Positions 44,793-54,569 of a stretch of 64,000 bases of DNA are shown one piece after another. Source of the stretch: Methanolobus sp. (lineage in GTDB: Archaea > Halobacteriota > Methanosarcinia > Methanosarcinales > Methanosarcinaceae); contig NZ_JADQBY010000006.1 of NCBI RefSeq assembly GCF_016278385.1, forward strand, positions 62,001-126,000, read 5' to 3'. The notes below the pieces were generated by a model that saw only the letters and a program-made list of their open reading frames with translations, made no database searches and was not told the origin of the DNA. A program made the position numbers and the translations under genes. How positions within the stretch are numbered: position 1 is the stretch's first letter; the number at the start of each line of letters is the position of its first letter.

Positions 44793-44999
44793 ATGAACTG
44801 TATTGTTTGTGGTATTGAAAGTGAAACAAAGTATTGTAATGAGTGCGGAAAAGTTATGGATGAAGTTATCAGGACAATTGGGGAGAAACGCTGGAGTGCA
44901 ATTGATGATTGTTCTTTCATATATCCAATGGTGCTCAGAGTTGCAAAGGGCGAGTTTACCGTCCATGATATAATCCAGTCACTTGAAGTTGAGGACTAA
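44793..44999 (+). CDS. Small zinc-ribbon protein
   Basis: 68 residues, MNCIVCGIESETKYCNECGKV at the start giving a CxxC...CxxC zinc ribbon, then a helical tail (EKRWSAIDDCSFIYPMVLRV). The ATG at 44793 is preceded by GGAGGT at six bases; the open frame extends upstream, but no ribosome site supports an earlier start. A TATA-like CTATATACTA is near 44719. No family known; nucleic-acid or protein binding is plausible. Confidence 0.7.
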   Translation: MNCIVCGIESETKYCNECGKVMDEVIRTIGEKRWSAIDDCSFIYPMVLRVAKGEFTVHDIIQSLEVED

Positions 45000-45202
45000 T
45001 CAACTTCTATTTTTAACACAGAAATATAATTAATAAAAAATCCAATGGAAAGTTGGCCTGCAAGTTTTTTCCATGGTGCTTTTTTGTCTATCTTTTATTG
45101 AAGCAGGAAACATATTGTTGTCCTTTTTTTGTCCTTTAGATTTATTATAAATTAAAGACTGCTTTAACATAGTTTAAATAATAGGTTAGGGAATAATGGA
45201 GT

Positions 45203-45754
45203 ATGATCCAGGACATTTTGATACCGTTCCTGCTTGTAGGTCTTGCTGAACTGGGTGACAAAACTCAGCTTGCAGTGCTTGTATTATCCACCAAGACAAA
45301 AAAGTATGCATCATTGCTCGCAGGTGTGATGCTTGCATTCATATTGACGGACGGTCTTGCAATTCTCTTAGGAAATTTCATAGCAAATAAAGTCCCAATG
45401 GATTATGTGCGCATAGGAGCGGGTATCATGTTCATTATTTTTGGTATTACAACTCTGCTGAACAGGGAGGATGATGACGATGATGGTTCTTACCAACTGA
45501 AAAGTCCTTTTATTTCAGGATTTGCGTTGATCCTTGTGTCTGAGATGGGAGATAAAACACAACTTGCCTCTGCTCTTTTTGCTACACAGTATGATCCTGT
45601 TCTGGTCTTTATAGGTGTGATAATTGCATTGTTCGTTCTTTCCTCCCTGGCGATTTTTGTAGGTAAGGTGCTTATGGAGAGGATCAACAAGAGGACGATT
45701 TCAACAGTAGCTGGTATTTTGTTCATTCTGATCGGTGTTTCGTTCTTCCTCTGA
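45203..45754 (+). CDS. UPF0016/GDT1 (TMEM165)-family cation transporter
   Basis: 183 residues, six membrane helices in two repeats. Each repeat has the E-x-G-D-K-T motif: GLAELGDKTQLAVL (near residue 15) and VSEMGDKTQLASAL (near 115). Family members exchange Ca or Mn for protons; the bacterial member MneA/MntX exports Mn. Probable manganese or calcium export. Confidence 0.9.
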   Translation: MIQDILIPFLLVGLAELGDKTQLAVLVLSTKTKKYASLLAGVMLAFILTDGLAILLGNFIANKVPMDYVRIGAGIMFIIFGITTLLNREDDDDDGSYQLKSPFISGFALILVSEMGDKTQLASALFATQYDPVLVFIGVIIALFVLSSLAIFVGKVLMERINKRTISTVAGILFILIGVSFFL

Positions 45755-45840
45755 AGTACGGTGGTTACACCCTTCTTTTTAGCAGTTAAAACAAAAATTA
45801 ATAAATCAGAAGCTTCTATTTTATTCAGGGAGGTTTTATT

Positions 45841-46059
45841 ATAGTACATATACTAAAATGCAGAGACCTTGGATTCAATGATGATTTCATTGTGATTGAC
45901 AATGATCCCAAAGCAGCAAAGGAAAAAATGATAGAACATGTGAAGACTAAACATAAGGATGAATTCGAAGAGCTATCTGATTTCCATCAGGACGAGATTA
46001 TTTCAAAAGTAGATTTCCTGCTTAACCGTGGCTGTGGTTGTGGCGTACTAAAGCTCTGA
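45841..46059 (+). CDS. DUF1059-like small protein with no standard start codon
   Basis: An open frame of 72 codons reads HILKCRDLGFNDDFIVIDND... to NRGCGCGVLKL, matching DUF1059 (CRDLG near the start, a helix with EKMIEHVKTKHKDE). No ATG, GTG or TTG lies at its 5' end: the frame has a stop at 45802 and only ATT/ATA at 45838 and 45841. A strong ribosome site GGGAGGT (45828-45834) is exactly six bases before the ATA. So translation from ATA or ATT is possible; otherwise a base change has removed the start. Confidence 0.6.
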   Translation: MVHILKCRDLGFNDDFIVIDNDPKAAKEKMIEHVKTKHKDEFEELSDFHQDEIISKVDFLLNRGCGCGVLKL

Positions 46060-46130
46060 CTTATTAAATTCATTTTTCTTATTTTTTTGTTTATGAACAC
46101 TAAATGATTAGCCCTGTTCTTTTAATCATA

Positions 46131-46140
46131 AGGTATATAT
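46131..46140 (+). promoter_or_regulatory. TATA box of RNase P RNA
   Basis: AGGTATATAT sits about 25 bases ahead of the predicted 5' end (about 46161). Confidence 0.55.
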
Positions 46141-46160
46141 CACATGGTATCCAGTCTGTG

Positions 46161-46550
46161 CCTGAGAGAGGAAGGACGGTCGCCGGGTCATTTGACCTGA
46201 GGAAAGTCTCCCCACCTTCTAAACACACGAATGTCTGTAAAGGACATCGGGCGAGAGCCCGGGCAGTTGCTTTGCAACTCATGCAGTTCGCTGCATGCTG
46301 GCACAGAAACGATACCGTACCATGTTAATGCTATGATGCTGAAAAGCTGAGGTCGCATGGATCGCGGATGGAACGGCGAATCCTCGTGGGTGCAAGTCAG
46401 AAGTAGGGGGCAATGGTTGTTTAGACCATTCCCGAAGTTTGTGGACGCGTAGCCGAATGCCGTCAATGCAGCTCTTAGGAGCGTATAATCCTGCCATGCG
46501 GGATGAATATATTGCATTAACAGAAGGGAGCTTACTCTCCTCACTCAATA
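46161..46550 (+). ncRNA. rnpB: RNase P RNA
   Basis: Conserved blocks in order: GAGGAAAGTC (46199-46208), CACAGAAAC (46302-46310), GGGTGCAAGTCAGAAG (46388-46403) and ACAGAAGGGAGCTTACT (46520-46536), the universal cores of RNase P RNA. Small hairpins such as AGTTGC-TTT-GCAACT and ATGCAG-TTCG-CTGCAT fill the variable regions. Together with protein subunits it trims the 5' ends of pre-tRNA. Ends are approximate. Confidence 0.92.
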
Positions 46551-46555
46551 CCTTC

Positions 46556-47695
46556 TTATTTTTTGAGCCAGCGTAATTTGAAATTGAATATAAGCCATTT
46601 AACAAGGTCTTTGTACGTTCTATTAAAAGTCACTACTTCAAGGAACATATCAAGGATATCAGTTTCTTTTATAAAAGCATTGAAAGACCGTTCAGGGAAA
46701 TAGTGCATTATCTTTGTGAAAATAAGTGAATATTTCAGATGCTCCCCAAATTCAGAGTAACATATTTTTTCATAATTTACGAGTTCCTGAAGATTTGACC
46801 CGTTTCCTGCATTCTCTGTGATGATATCTGCTGCAAGTTGTCCTGAGCGGATGGCATAGGCCAGTCCTTCACCTGTAAATGCATCAACAAAGCCTGCTGC
46901 ATCACCACTTAATATTATCCTTCCCTCGACCAGTTTTCTTTTGTGGCCGCCACATGGGATCACATGCCCAGTGAGTTTGTATTCTCCAGTGAAACCATTA
47001 ACTTTCAGATAATCCTGCATTGCTTTTTTAGGGTATGGTAGATGCTTTGCCATCACACTGCCAGCACCTACTGAATAGTATCCTTTGTGTGGAAATACCC
47101 ATCCATATCCTACTCCGGATACACCAAAGTGCATTTCGATAGCATCTTTTATGTATTGGTCAATAATTTCATCATTTTCCTCAATTTCAGTGACAAGACA
47201 AACACCGCATTCACTTTTGTTGTCCTCTCTTCTGACTACTGTTTTAAGCTTACCCTGTGAACCGGTCGCAATTATCACATATCTGGCTTTGTAACTATCT
47301 TTATTTGTTGTTATGGAAACGTGTGAATCACTCTGGGATATATCTGTAACTTTTTCCCCATGATGAATATCAATGCCCGTCTCTTTTGCTTTTTCAAGCA
47401 GGAAATTATCAAATATACTTCTTGTTACAATTACAGAAAGCCGGTAATCTTTGAAATACTCTATACTTTTTCCACGGAAGCGAACCCTTCCTCCTAAAAT
47501 ATTCCTTTCTATGATCTCTTCCGGTATTTCAAAATCAAGATAGGATTTCGCATGTTCAGATAATGCTCCTCCGCATGGTTTGTATCGGGGGAACATTTCT
47601 TTCTCGATTACAAGCGTTTTAAGTCCGTTCTTTCCTGCTATTCTTCCAGCAGACGAACCGGCAGGTCCAGCACCAATGATTATAAGGTCATACAT
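46556..47695 (-). CDS. Geranylgeranyl reductase-family flavoprotein
   Basis: 379 residues. FAD-binding start IIIGAGPAGSSAGRIAGKNG, the signature YKPCGGALS, and the second FAD block LSGDAAGFVDAFTGEGLAYA. The family saturates isoprenoid chains of archaeal lipids or quinones, but members differ in substrate; a methanophenazine or lipid role is likely here. The stop converges with the RNase P RNA 3' end. Two DUF116 genes precede it on the same strand. Confidence 0.8.
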   Translation of the reverse strand: MYDLIIIGAGPAGSSAGRIAGKNGLKTLVIEKEMFPRYKPCGGALSEHAKSYLDFEIPEEIIERNILGGRVRFRGKSIEYFKDYRLSVIVTRSIFDNFLLEKAKETGIDIHHGEKVTDISQSDSHVSITTNKDSYKARYVIIATGSQGKLKTVVRREDNKSECGVCLVTEIEENDEIIDQYIKDAIEMHFGVSGVGYGWVFPHKGYYSVGAGSVMAKHLPYPKKAMQDYLKVNGFTGEYKLTGHVIPCGGHKRKLVEGRIILSGDAAGFVDAFTGEGLAYAIRSGQLAADIITENAGNGSNLQELVNYEKICYSEFGEHLKYSLIFTKIMHYFPERSFNAFIKETDILDMFLEVVTFNRTYKDLVKWLIFNFKLRWLKK

Positions 47696-47719
47696 ATGTG
47701 CACCACATTTCTCAAAGGG

Positions 47720-48340
47720 TTAATTTGAAAGCATTTCCAAAGTCTCTATTACTTTTTCATACTCAACTTCCGTATTGAAACATCCGTCATTGAGCATAGG
47801 AATTCCATAGGTAACAATTTTCTTGCCTTTAAGGCCCATCATGACCTTGTTCAGTTCATAGTCACAGGCTATTAATAAAGCTGCATCGTAGCTCTTTTCT
47901 TTGAGAACATGTTTTACGAATGAGGAACCTGTTACGATGTATAGGTCATATCCATACGTTTTGGAATCGTCCTTAAGTTTGCTAAATATGCATTTTCCAC
48001 AGGAAATACATTGTATGCCTGTTTTTGTGGAAGATGCCGGACAATCCATGGCACGCATGCAATGAGGGGCTATTATCATGCGTTTATTCGTTTTCATGAA
48101 GGTGTTCTTATTGGATATGTTCTTCAGGGATACCATCCATTTATCTAGTATCCGGGGATCTGAGAATTTGTAGAAGAAGTATTTCAAGGGCATGTAGAAA
48201 AAATCCAGTATCCCTGCGAAGAATCCTGAAAGCCATACATGTCTATTAAGACTGATACGGCTCATAGCTAATGCAAGAGTTGCAAGTAAAAGAGATGATA
48301 TGAAAATAATAGTTACAATAATCCCGATTGTTCTATACAT
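47720..48340 (-). CDS. DUF116 protein, second of two paralogues
   Basis: 206 residues. One or two N-terminal membrane helices (TIGIIVTIIFISSLLLATLA), then a cytosolic DUF116 domain with a cysteine set HCMRAMDCPASSTKTGIQC and CISCGKC that could bind an iron-sulfur cluster. The end has KIVTYGIPMLNDGCFNTEV. The start overlaps the upstream paralogue by eight bases. Function unknown. Confidence 0.8.
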   Translation of the reverse strand: MYRTIGIIVTIIFISSLLLATLALAMSRISLNRHVWLSGFFAGILDFFYMPLKYFFYKFSDPRILDKWMVSLKNISNKNTFMKTNKRMIIAPHCMRAMDCPASSTKTGIQCISCGKCIFSKLKDDSKTYGYDLYIVTGSSFVKHVLKEKSYDAALLIACDYELNKVMMGLKGKKIVTYGIPMLNDGCFNTEVEYEKVIETLEMLSN

Positions 48341-48971
48341 CGCACTCCTCCATTTTCCTTATCACTTCCTCGACGTCGACTCTAGTATTATAACATCCAT
48401 CCTGTAGGAGTGAAACTCCCTGGACTATCATGAAAGGTGACGCTCCCTGCATTGATTCTGCCAGTTCCGGATAACACGCTACACCTATACAACTTTCAGG
48501 TCGGTGAGCTTTTATTATTTTCTTAACAAAGCTGCCACCAGGTATGACATAAACTTCGAATTTTCTCTCGTTGGCAGCTTTATATATAGTTCCTATGTCA
48601 CAAAGGCCGCACATTTTACATTCGTATCCTATCAAAGGGTCGCAACGGGCTTTACAATTAGGGTGTCTCAGGCATTGTGGTAAAAATATAACTCGTCCGT
48701 TCTTTATTTTCCGAAATGCTTCCAGCATGACAGCATTGCGGACCTCAACCAGAATTTCGTCTACCAGAGTGTCCTTAATACCAAATATTCTACACATCCA
48801 TTTTGCAGGGCCGTAAAACAGGTAAAGGATGAAGAGTACAAAATTAGGGAACAGTATCCTTTGTTTTCTGAAACTGTATGCACCAAGCAACAATGCTATT
48901 CCCAGCACTATAAGCGCAGTTATTGCAAGTAAAATGAATATCTTGCCAAGTAATTCGTATGGAATTTGCAT
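48333..48971 (-). CDS. DUF116 protein, first of two paralogues
   Basis: 212 residues, same layout: membrane helix (IFILLAITALIVLGIALLLG), then cysteines in CLRHPNCKARCDPLIGYEC and CKMCGLC, and IVQGVSLLQDGCYNTRVD. It differs from the second copy in an extra Cys in the first cluster. The two overlap, so they likely act as a heteromeric pair. In other methanogens DUF116 genes also occur beside lipoate or biotin-like genes, but the role is not known. Confidence 0.8.
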   Translation of the reverse strand: MQIPYELLGKIFILLAITALIVLGIALLLGAYSFRKQRILFPNFVLFILYLFYGPAKWMCRIFGIKDTLVDEILVEVRNAVMLEAFRKIKNGRVIFLPQCLRHPNCKARCDPLIGYECKMCGLCDIGTIYKAANERKFEVYVIPGGSFVKKIIKAHRPESCIGVACYPELAESMQGASPFMIVQGVSLLQDGCYNTRVDVEEVIRKMEECDV

Positions 48972-49041
48972 GCGAAAAGTAAATTGTCCTTATAAGTATA
49001 TTCAGTTTGCCCTAAAAATAAAAAAGGAAGAGTGATAAAAA

Positions 49042-50286
49042 TCACTCTGGTGCATCGCTGAGATCAATTCCCATTGCTTCAGCTGTAAGAACTACTACAT
49101 CTTCTACTTCAAGTTCTTTTGCGCCAATAGCATCCCTTCCGTCACTGAGGTTTCTCTTACAGAATGGACAGGCACTTGAAAGAAGGTCTGCTTTTGTTGC
49201 AAGTGCATCTTCAACACGTGTTGAAGCAACACCTAGTGCAAGATCAGGGATACCTGCTTTCACACCACCGCCAGCACCACAGCAGCGCTGGTTATTCTCA
49301 ATCCTTTCCATCTCGACAAATTCGATACCTGGAATTGCTTCAAGAACAGCTCTTGGTGGCTCAAAGACACCAACGTGGCGTCCAAGGTGGCATGGGTCGT
49401 GATATGTGACCTTCTTATCAATGGATTTCTCCCATTTGATCTCGCCTTTCTCGATAAGGTCCTGCAGGAACTGTGTGATGTGCATTACCTTGAATGGAAG
49501 TTCCTTTCCTGTGAGTCTTGGCCAGTCGATGAGTGATGCTCTGAAACAACCTGCACATGCGTAGAGTACTATCTTTGCACCCTTTGCCTTGATGTTGTCG
49601 ATGTTCGCCTGGGCGTTAATTTTTGCAGTGTCATTGATGAAGTACTGTCCAGTCCTGATAAGTGCGGAACCACAGCAGATCTCATCTTCGCCGAGCATTG
49701 TGAATTTGATTCCCAACTTGTTGAGTACACGTGTGGTTGCAAGTGCAAGTTTCCTCTGCTTGAGTTCTGCGGTACATCCTCCGAAGTAAAGGATCTCTGC
49801 CTTGTCTTCTACCTTGATGTCCTCAGGGAACCAGTTGACTCTGTTCTTGTTGTCTTCCATGTAAGGATTCTTGTACTCTCCGATGAGTTTGAGGAAAGCG
49901 CCCTGCTTACCGAATGGACCGTTTCCACGTTTTACAAGGTTTGCACGCATAGATTCCCAGAGTTCTACAGTGTTTATTGCTGATTCACAGACAGTTGCAC
50001 ACATTCCACATGTTGTGCAGCCGTATACATCGTTCTTGAACTGCTCTATCTCTTCTTCAGGGATCTCTTTTGGACCAAAGAGCTTTGCACGAAGTCCGTA
50101 GGACTTGTTCATGTACTCTCTCCACCTGAGAATCTTGTCTCTTGGTGCAAGTCCCGGTTCTTTTCCGGATGCATCATATGTTGGACACCAGTCCACACAT
50201 TCGCCACAGCGACTGCATGAATCCAGTTCCATAAGCTGGACTGCTGTAAAATTCTCTGTATTAATGGAAGCTTCACGTTTTGCCAT
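49042..50286 (-). CDS. hdrD: CoB-CoM heterodisulfide reductase, iron-sulfur subunit HdrD
   Basis: 414 residues from [13 protein letters not shown], chosen because GGGAGGAG precedes the ATG at 50286. Catalytic subunit of the membrane enzyme that reduces CoM-S-S-CoB. Two ferredoxin clusters: [12 protein letters not shown] and [11 protein letters not shown]. Two CCG domains: GGCTAEL...ICCGSAL...CAGC and DPCHLGR...RCCGAGGG...CPFC hold the noncubane clusters. It starts directly after hdrE. Confidence 0.95.
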   Translation of the reverse strand: MAKREASINTENFTAVQLMELDSCSRCGECVDWCPTYDASGKEPGLAPRDKILRWREYMNKSYGLRAKLFGPKEIPEEEIEQFKNDVYGCTTCGMCATVCESAINTVELWESMRANLVKRGNGPFGKQGAFLKLIGEYKNPYMEDNKNRVNWFPEDIKVEDKAEILYFGGCTAELKQRKLALATTRVLNKLGIKFTMLGEDEICCGSALIRTGQYFINDTAKINAQANIDNIKAKGAKIVLYACAGCFRASLIDWPRLTGKELPFKVMHITQFLQDLIEKGEIKWEKSIDKKVTYHDPCHLGRHVGVFEPPRAVLEAIPGIEFVEMERIENNQRCCGAGGGVKAGIPDLALGVASTRVEDALATKADLLSSACPFCKRNLSDGRDAIGAKELEVEDVVVLTAEAMGIDLSDAPE

Positions 50287-50287
50287 T

Positions 50288-51082
50288 TTATTCTCCTCCC
50301 TTGTTTGCAAGGAGTGCGAGTGGTATTGCGATCATATGTATGTATTTGCTGAATGGGATGTATGCTATACAGAACAGCAGTGAAATGATTACGTGAAACA
50401 GTGATGCTGGTGGTGCCCATTCAACAGGCATATCAAGTCCCCAGAATCTTCCGGTTCTGATTCCGTCTGCAATGAATCCTGATACTGTGATAACTGTAAG
50501 TCCGATAAGAAGTACTGAGTCGTACGCAATGGTAGCTTCTCTTGCTTTTGCAACGAATAGTCTCCTGTAGATTGCGATTATAATTCCTACAAGCAGTATG
50601 TAACTGAATATGTCGTTTGGTACTGCAAGTATTTCTCTGAATATCTCAGGGTCTAAAAACTCAGGAAGTCCGTGAATTCCCATCTTCGCAGTTACCATGT
50701 GTATCATTTCGACAAGGAACATTGCAAGGGACATTACGAAAAGGACCATCCAGCCAACGAAAATAGTGAAATGCATGAACCATCTGAGAGGGCTTCTTCT
50801 TAGTATTCTTCTCTGGAATACTATGTCAAGAACAAAGGTTTCCAGAATGGATTGGTTGTGTACATGGGCATGCTCGCTCATCTGGTACATGAGCATTTTA
50901 GGGAAGGCAAGGATGCTTTTTGAAGGTGCCTGTCCATAGCCGGTGGAACCCATTCCCCACTTCTTAATGTTTATATACATTCCTATAATGAAAATGCCAA
51001 TAGACAGGTTCGCCATTATCATAACCTGCACAAATGTAAGCCTTAAGGCGTCACTTACGCCTGCAAAATACTCCATAGCCAT
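50288..51082 (-). CDS. hdrE: CoB-CoM heterodisulfide reductase, cytochrome b subunit HdrE
   Basis: 264 residues with five membrane helices, e.g. [20 protein letters not shown] and [20 protein letters not shown]. The haem b ligands are expected among the conserved histidines (HAHVHN, MHFTIF, LFHVII). It takes electrons from reduced methanophenazine and passes them to HdrD. Ribosome site AGGAGA precedes the ATG. Two palindromes lie in its 5' leader. Confidence 0.93.
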   Translation of the reverse strand: MAMEYFAGVSDALRLTFVQVMIMANLSIGIFIIGMYINIKKWGMGSTGYGQAPSKSILAFPKMLMYQMSEHAHVHNQSILETFVLDIVFQRRILRRSPLRWFMHFTIFVGWMVLFVMSLAMFLVEMIHMVTAKMGIHGLPEFLDPEIFREILAVPNDIFSYILLVGIIIAIYRRLFVAKAREATIAYDSVLLIGLTVITVSGFIADGIRTGRFWGLDMPVEWAPPASLFHVIISLLFCIAYIPFSKYIHMIAIPLALLANKGGE

Positions 51083-51137
51083 TTAATTTTCTCCTAATAT
51101 CGATATAAGTATAATTATTACAAGAATTGAAATTTTT

Positions 51138-51157
51138 TTACTTATAAGTAACCGGTT
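51138..51157 (-). promoter_or_regulatory. Two adjacent palindromes in the hdrE leader
   Basis: TTACTTATAAGTAA (51138-51151) is a perfect 14-base palindrome, overlapping AACCGGTT (51150-51157). They are between a TATA-like TTTAAATAATAT (51181-51192) and the gene. Could be an operator or an RNA hairpin; no regulator known. Confidence 0.4.
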
Positions 51158-51339
51158 TGGTTTGCATGAGTGTGGTGTCGATATTATTTAAACATTTTCA
51201 TCGGTAAAATCTACATCAGGAGCCGTATTGTTGTGTATATTTATCGCATAGGGACCAATTCATGGTTAAATAACCTTATATGTCGTTACATGCTTAAGTA
51301 GGCAAAAAACAAAATGAAGCAAAAGGTTGTATTTATAAA

Positions 51340-52071
51340 ATGGACCTCAGAATCATACTCGTTGAACCTTTGTATCAGGGAAATGTGGGCTCTGTCACTA
51401 GGGCAATGAAGAATTTTGGTTTCTCTGATCTTGTACTTGTAAACCCCTGTAAACTTGAGGGGGAAGCAAGGGCAATGTCTTCACATGCCAGGGATCTGCT
51501 GGAGAACGCAAAAATAGTGTCCTCTCTGGAAGAGGCTATCGATGGCTGCAGTATTATTATAGGAACTACGGGCATAACAGGTTCTCGTTTTGATCTGCAC
51601 CTTCGCGTGCCGGGTTACTCCCCTGGTGAGATGAAAGAGCGCCTTAATGGTATAAGTGGCAGGGTAGCAGTTCTTTTTGGAAGGGAAGATAACGGCTTTA
51701 CAAAAGAGGAACTCAAAAGATGTGATATGATAATGACAATCCCAACATCCGGGGTATATCCGGTCATGAACCTATCCCACGCAGTAGCTGTTGTCCTCTA
51801 TGAATTCAGTAGTATAGTAATGGGTGACACTCCCCTTGCTGATCCGTTTGACATAGGGTTGTTGTATGAGCATCTTTCAGAGCTTCTTGATGATATTGAC
51901 TATCCTGATCATAAAAAGGAAAAAACCGAACTGATGCTTAGGAGAATATTTGGAAGAGCATGTCTGCTTCCCCGTGAAGTGCAGACACTACGTGGTATTA
52001 TACGTAAGGTCCAGAGGACTTATGAAAGCGAAGCTGAACAAGATGATTATGCTAACGAGTATGATGATTGA
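51340..52071 (+). CDS. trmJ: tRNA 2'-O-methyltransferase TrmJ-like (SPOUT)
   Basis: 243 residues. SPOUT knot features: LVEPLYQGNVGSVTRAMKNF, GTTGITGSR, LFGREDNGFTKEEL and IPTSGVYPVMNLSHAVAVVL, the SAM-binding trefoil. TrmJ methylates the ribose of position 32 in tRNA. The C-terminal helices fit archaeal TrmJ. The acidic tail (QDDYANEYDD) is unusual but minor. Confidence 0.85.
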   Translation: MDLRIILVEPLYQGNVGSVTRAMKNFGFSDLVLVNPCKLEGEARAMSSHARDLLENAKIVSSLEEAIDGCSIIIGTTGITGSRFDLHLRVPGYSPGEMKERLNGISGRVAVLFGREDNGFTKEELKRCDMIMTIPTSGVYPVMNLSHAVAVVLYEFSSIVMGDTPLADPFDIGLLYEHLSELLDDIDYPDHKKEKTELMLRRIFGRACLLPREVQTLRGIIRKVQRTYESEAEQDDYANEYDD

Positions 52072-52157
52072 TAGCCAGGGTATGTTTCGAAATGTTCATA
52101 TCATTTGAAGCCTATGTTGCATTCCCTAAATGATTTTTAACTAATTATTGTGTAACT

Positions 52158-54248
52158 ATGACTGAAGGTAAGTGGGACGAAAAATTCGTAGTGTTCCTTA
52201 AGAAATATTATTGGGATAGTATTCTGCAGCTTGCGAACAATTATCCTGATCAGCGTAGTCTGAAAGTGGATTTTTCTGATCTTGAAGTTTTTGACAGGGA
52301 AATTGCCAATGAACTTCTTTTCAATCCTGATGAAGTACTGCCCAGCGCAGACAATGCACTTCAGCAGATTGATCTTCCTATAGAGAAAACTCTTCTTGAT
52401 GCAAAGGTTCGCTTCGTAAAAATACCTAATAAGATACCCAACAGGGATCTTCGTAGCAAACATCTCCTGCAATTCGTTGCCATCGAAGGTATGATCCGCA
52501 AGGCAACTGAAGTACGTCCTAAAGTGCTCAATGCTGCATTCCAGTGCATGCGTTGTGAACACGTGACAATGATTCCACAGAATGAAATTAAATTCGTGGA
52601 ACCTATTGAGTGTGAGAATGAGACATGTGGAAGAAAAGGTCCTTTTAAGATACTAATCAATCAGTCCGTTTTTATCGATGCCCAGAAACTCCAGGTGCAG
52701 GAATCTCCGGAGAACCTCAAAGGTGGTTCACAACCCCAAAGTCTTGATATTGATGCTGAGGACGATCTTGCCGGTATTGTACGGCCTGGAGACCGCGTTA
52801 TAATCAACGGTGTCCTGCGTTCACACCAGAGAACTACTAGGGAAGGTAAATCTCCATTCTACGATCTGGTAGTTCAGGCCAATTCCATTGAATATATGGA
52901 TCAGGAGTTTGACGAACTTGAGATCAGTTCAGAAGAGGAAGAAGAAATACTTGCTATGAGCCGTGATCCGGAAGTTTACAATAAAATGATAGGGTCGATA
53001 GCTCCTTCGATCTATGGTTATGAAGATATAAAAGAAGCTCTTTCCCTTCAGTTATTTTCAGGTGTTGCAAAACATCTTCCTGATGGTTCCAGGGTACGTG
53101 GGGATATCCATCTGCTCTTTGTGGGTGATCCGGGTGTTGCAAAAAGTCAGTTACTTCGTTACATGGTAAAAATCTCTCCAAGGGGCGTCTTTGCATCGGG
53201 TAAAAGTGCTTCTTCAAGTGGTCTTACTGCTGCTGCAGTGCGTGATGATATGGGGGACGGTCGCTGGACTCTGGAAGCAGGTGCTCTTGTCATGGCAGAC
53301 ATGGGTATTGCCGCAGTGGATGAAATGGATAAGATGAGCACAGAGGATAAAAGTGCACTCCACGAGGCAATGGAACAGCAAACCATAAGTGTAGCGAAAG
53401 CAGGTATTATTGCCACATTAAAATCCAGGTGTGCACTTCTTGGTGCTGCCAACCCGAAATACGGGCGGTTTGACAGGTACGAGGGCATTGCCCAGCAGAT
53501 AAACATGCCACCTGCCTTGGTGTCAAGATTCGATATGATATTTGTCCTTCTGGACACTCCGAACGAGGACCAGGACGCGAGGATAGCAAAACACATACTC
53601 AAGGCCCATTATGCAGGTGAACTTTCTGAGCAGCGTAAAAATATGCCTTCCAGTTCAATTACTCAGGAACAGGTAGATGTTCATATGGAAGTTATCAAGC
53701 CTATTATAGAGGCTGATATGCTCAGGAAGTATGTTGCTTACGCAAGACGAAATATCTTTCCTGTAATGGAGGAGGATGCACGTGATCACCTTGTTAAGTT
53801 CTATATGGATTTGAGAAAGATGGGAGACGGTAAGGATGCTCCGGTTCCGGTCACTGCCCGTCAGCTCGAGGCTCTTGTAAGGCTTGCCGAGGCAAGTGCC
53901 CGTCTGAGGCTAAGCAATGTTGCAACTATGGACGATGCCAAACGGACAACACGAATAGTTTATGCCTGCCTGCGTCAGGTAGGTGTTGATCCTGATACCG
54001 GTGCATTTGATGTAGATGTCATAGCTTCCGGAACAAGTAAGAGTCAGCGGGATAGAATAAAGATAATCAAGGAAATTATCAAAATGGTCGGTGAAAAGCA
54101 TCCTGGTGGAAAGGCACCTCTGGAAGAGGTCTATGCAGAGGCACAGAATCAGCAGATAGACCGTCAGCATGCAGAAGAGCTGGTGTCCAAGATGAGACGT
54201 TCCGGTGACCTGATAAAACCTGATAAAGAACATGTAAAGGTAGTTTAA
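52158..54248 (+). CDS. mcm: Replicative helicase MCM
   Basis: 696 residues, complete. N-terminal domain with a zinc finger (CMRCEHVTM...CENETCGR), central OB fold with RPGDRVIINGVLRSHQRTTR, AAA+ core with FVGDPGVAKSQLLR (Walker A), GIAAVDEMDKM (Walker B), ALLGAANPKYGRF (sensor 1), VSRFDMIFVLLD (arginine finger), and a C-terminal winged helix. No intein. It unwinds DNA at replication forks as a hexamer. DUF424 and two coiled-coil genes follow closely. Confidence 0.96.
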   Translation: MTEGKWDEKFVVFLKKYYWDSILQLANNYPDQRSLKVDFSDLEVFDREIANELLFNPDEVLPSADNALQQIDLPIEKTLLDAKVRFVKIPNKIPNRDLRSKHLLQFVAIEGMIRKATEVRPKVLNAAFQCMRCEHVTMIPQNEIKFVEPIECENETCGRKGPFKILINQSVFIDAQKLQVQESPENLKGGSQPQSLDIDAEDDLAGIVRPGDRVIINGVLRSHQRTTREGKSPFYDLVVQANSIEYMDQEFDELEISSEEEEEILAMSRDPEVYNKMIGSIAPSIYGYEDIKEALSLQLFSGVAKHLPDGSRVRGDIHLLFVGDPGVAKSQLLRYMVKISPRGVFASGKSASSSGLTAAAVRDDMGDGRWTLEAGALVMADMGIAAVDEMDKMSTEDKSALHEAMEQQTISVAKAGIIATLKSRCALLGAANPKYGRFDRYEGIAQQINMPPALVSRFDMIFVLLDTPNEDQDARIAKHILKAHYAGELSEQRKNMPSSSITQEQVDVHMEVIKPIIEADMLRKYVAYARRNIFPVMEEDARDHLVKFYMDLRKMGDGKDAPVPVTARQLEALVRLAEASARLRLSNVATMDDAKRTTRIVYACLRQVGVDPDTGAFDVDVIASGTSKSQRDRIKIIKEIIKMVGEKHPGGKAPLEEVYAEAQNQQIDRQHAEELVSKMRRSGDLIKPDKEHVKVV

Positions 54249-54260
54249 AGAAGTGGTCCC

Positions 54261-54551
54261 ATGTATATTAAGATTCATAAATCCAGTGACACCATTATCG
54301 TTGCCCTGTGTGACAGGGAACTTATAGGAAAGACGCTTAAAGAAGGCAATATTAATGTTACTATAACAGAGGAATTCTACAAAGGGGAAATCATATCCGA
54401 AGAAGTTGCTATTGAAGTACTTTCTAAGGCATCCAATGTAAATATCTTTGGTGAAAAAGCCGTTTCATGCGCTGTAAAATGCGGGATTGTAGATACTGAT
54501 CATATAAAGATTATTGATAATGTAGCTCATGCCCAGATATTCAGGATATAA
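54261..54551 (+). CDS. DUF424 protein
   Basis: 96 residues starting MYIKIHKSSDTIIVALCD, with KGEIISEEVAIEVLSKASNV and NVAHAQIFRI, matching archaeal DUF424. It begins 12 bases after mcm, so it is co-transcribed. Family structure resembles a small OB or ferredoxin-like fold (uncertain); function unknown. Confidence 0.8.
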   Translation: MYIKIHKSSDTIIVALCDRELIGKTLKEGNINVTITEEFYKGEIISEEVAIEVLSKASNVNIFGEKAVSCAVKCGIVDTDHIKIIDNVAHAQIFRI

Positions 54552-54569
54552 ATGTTACGAGGTTTTATT

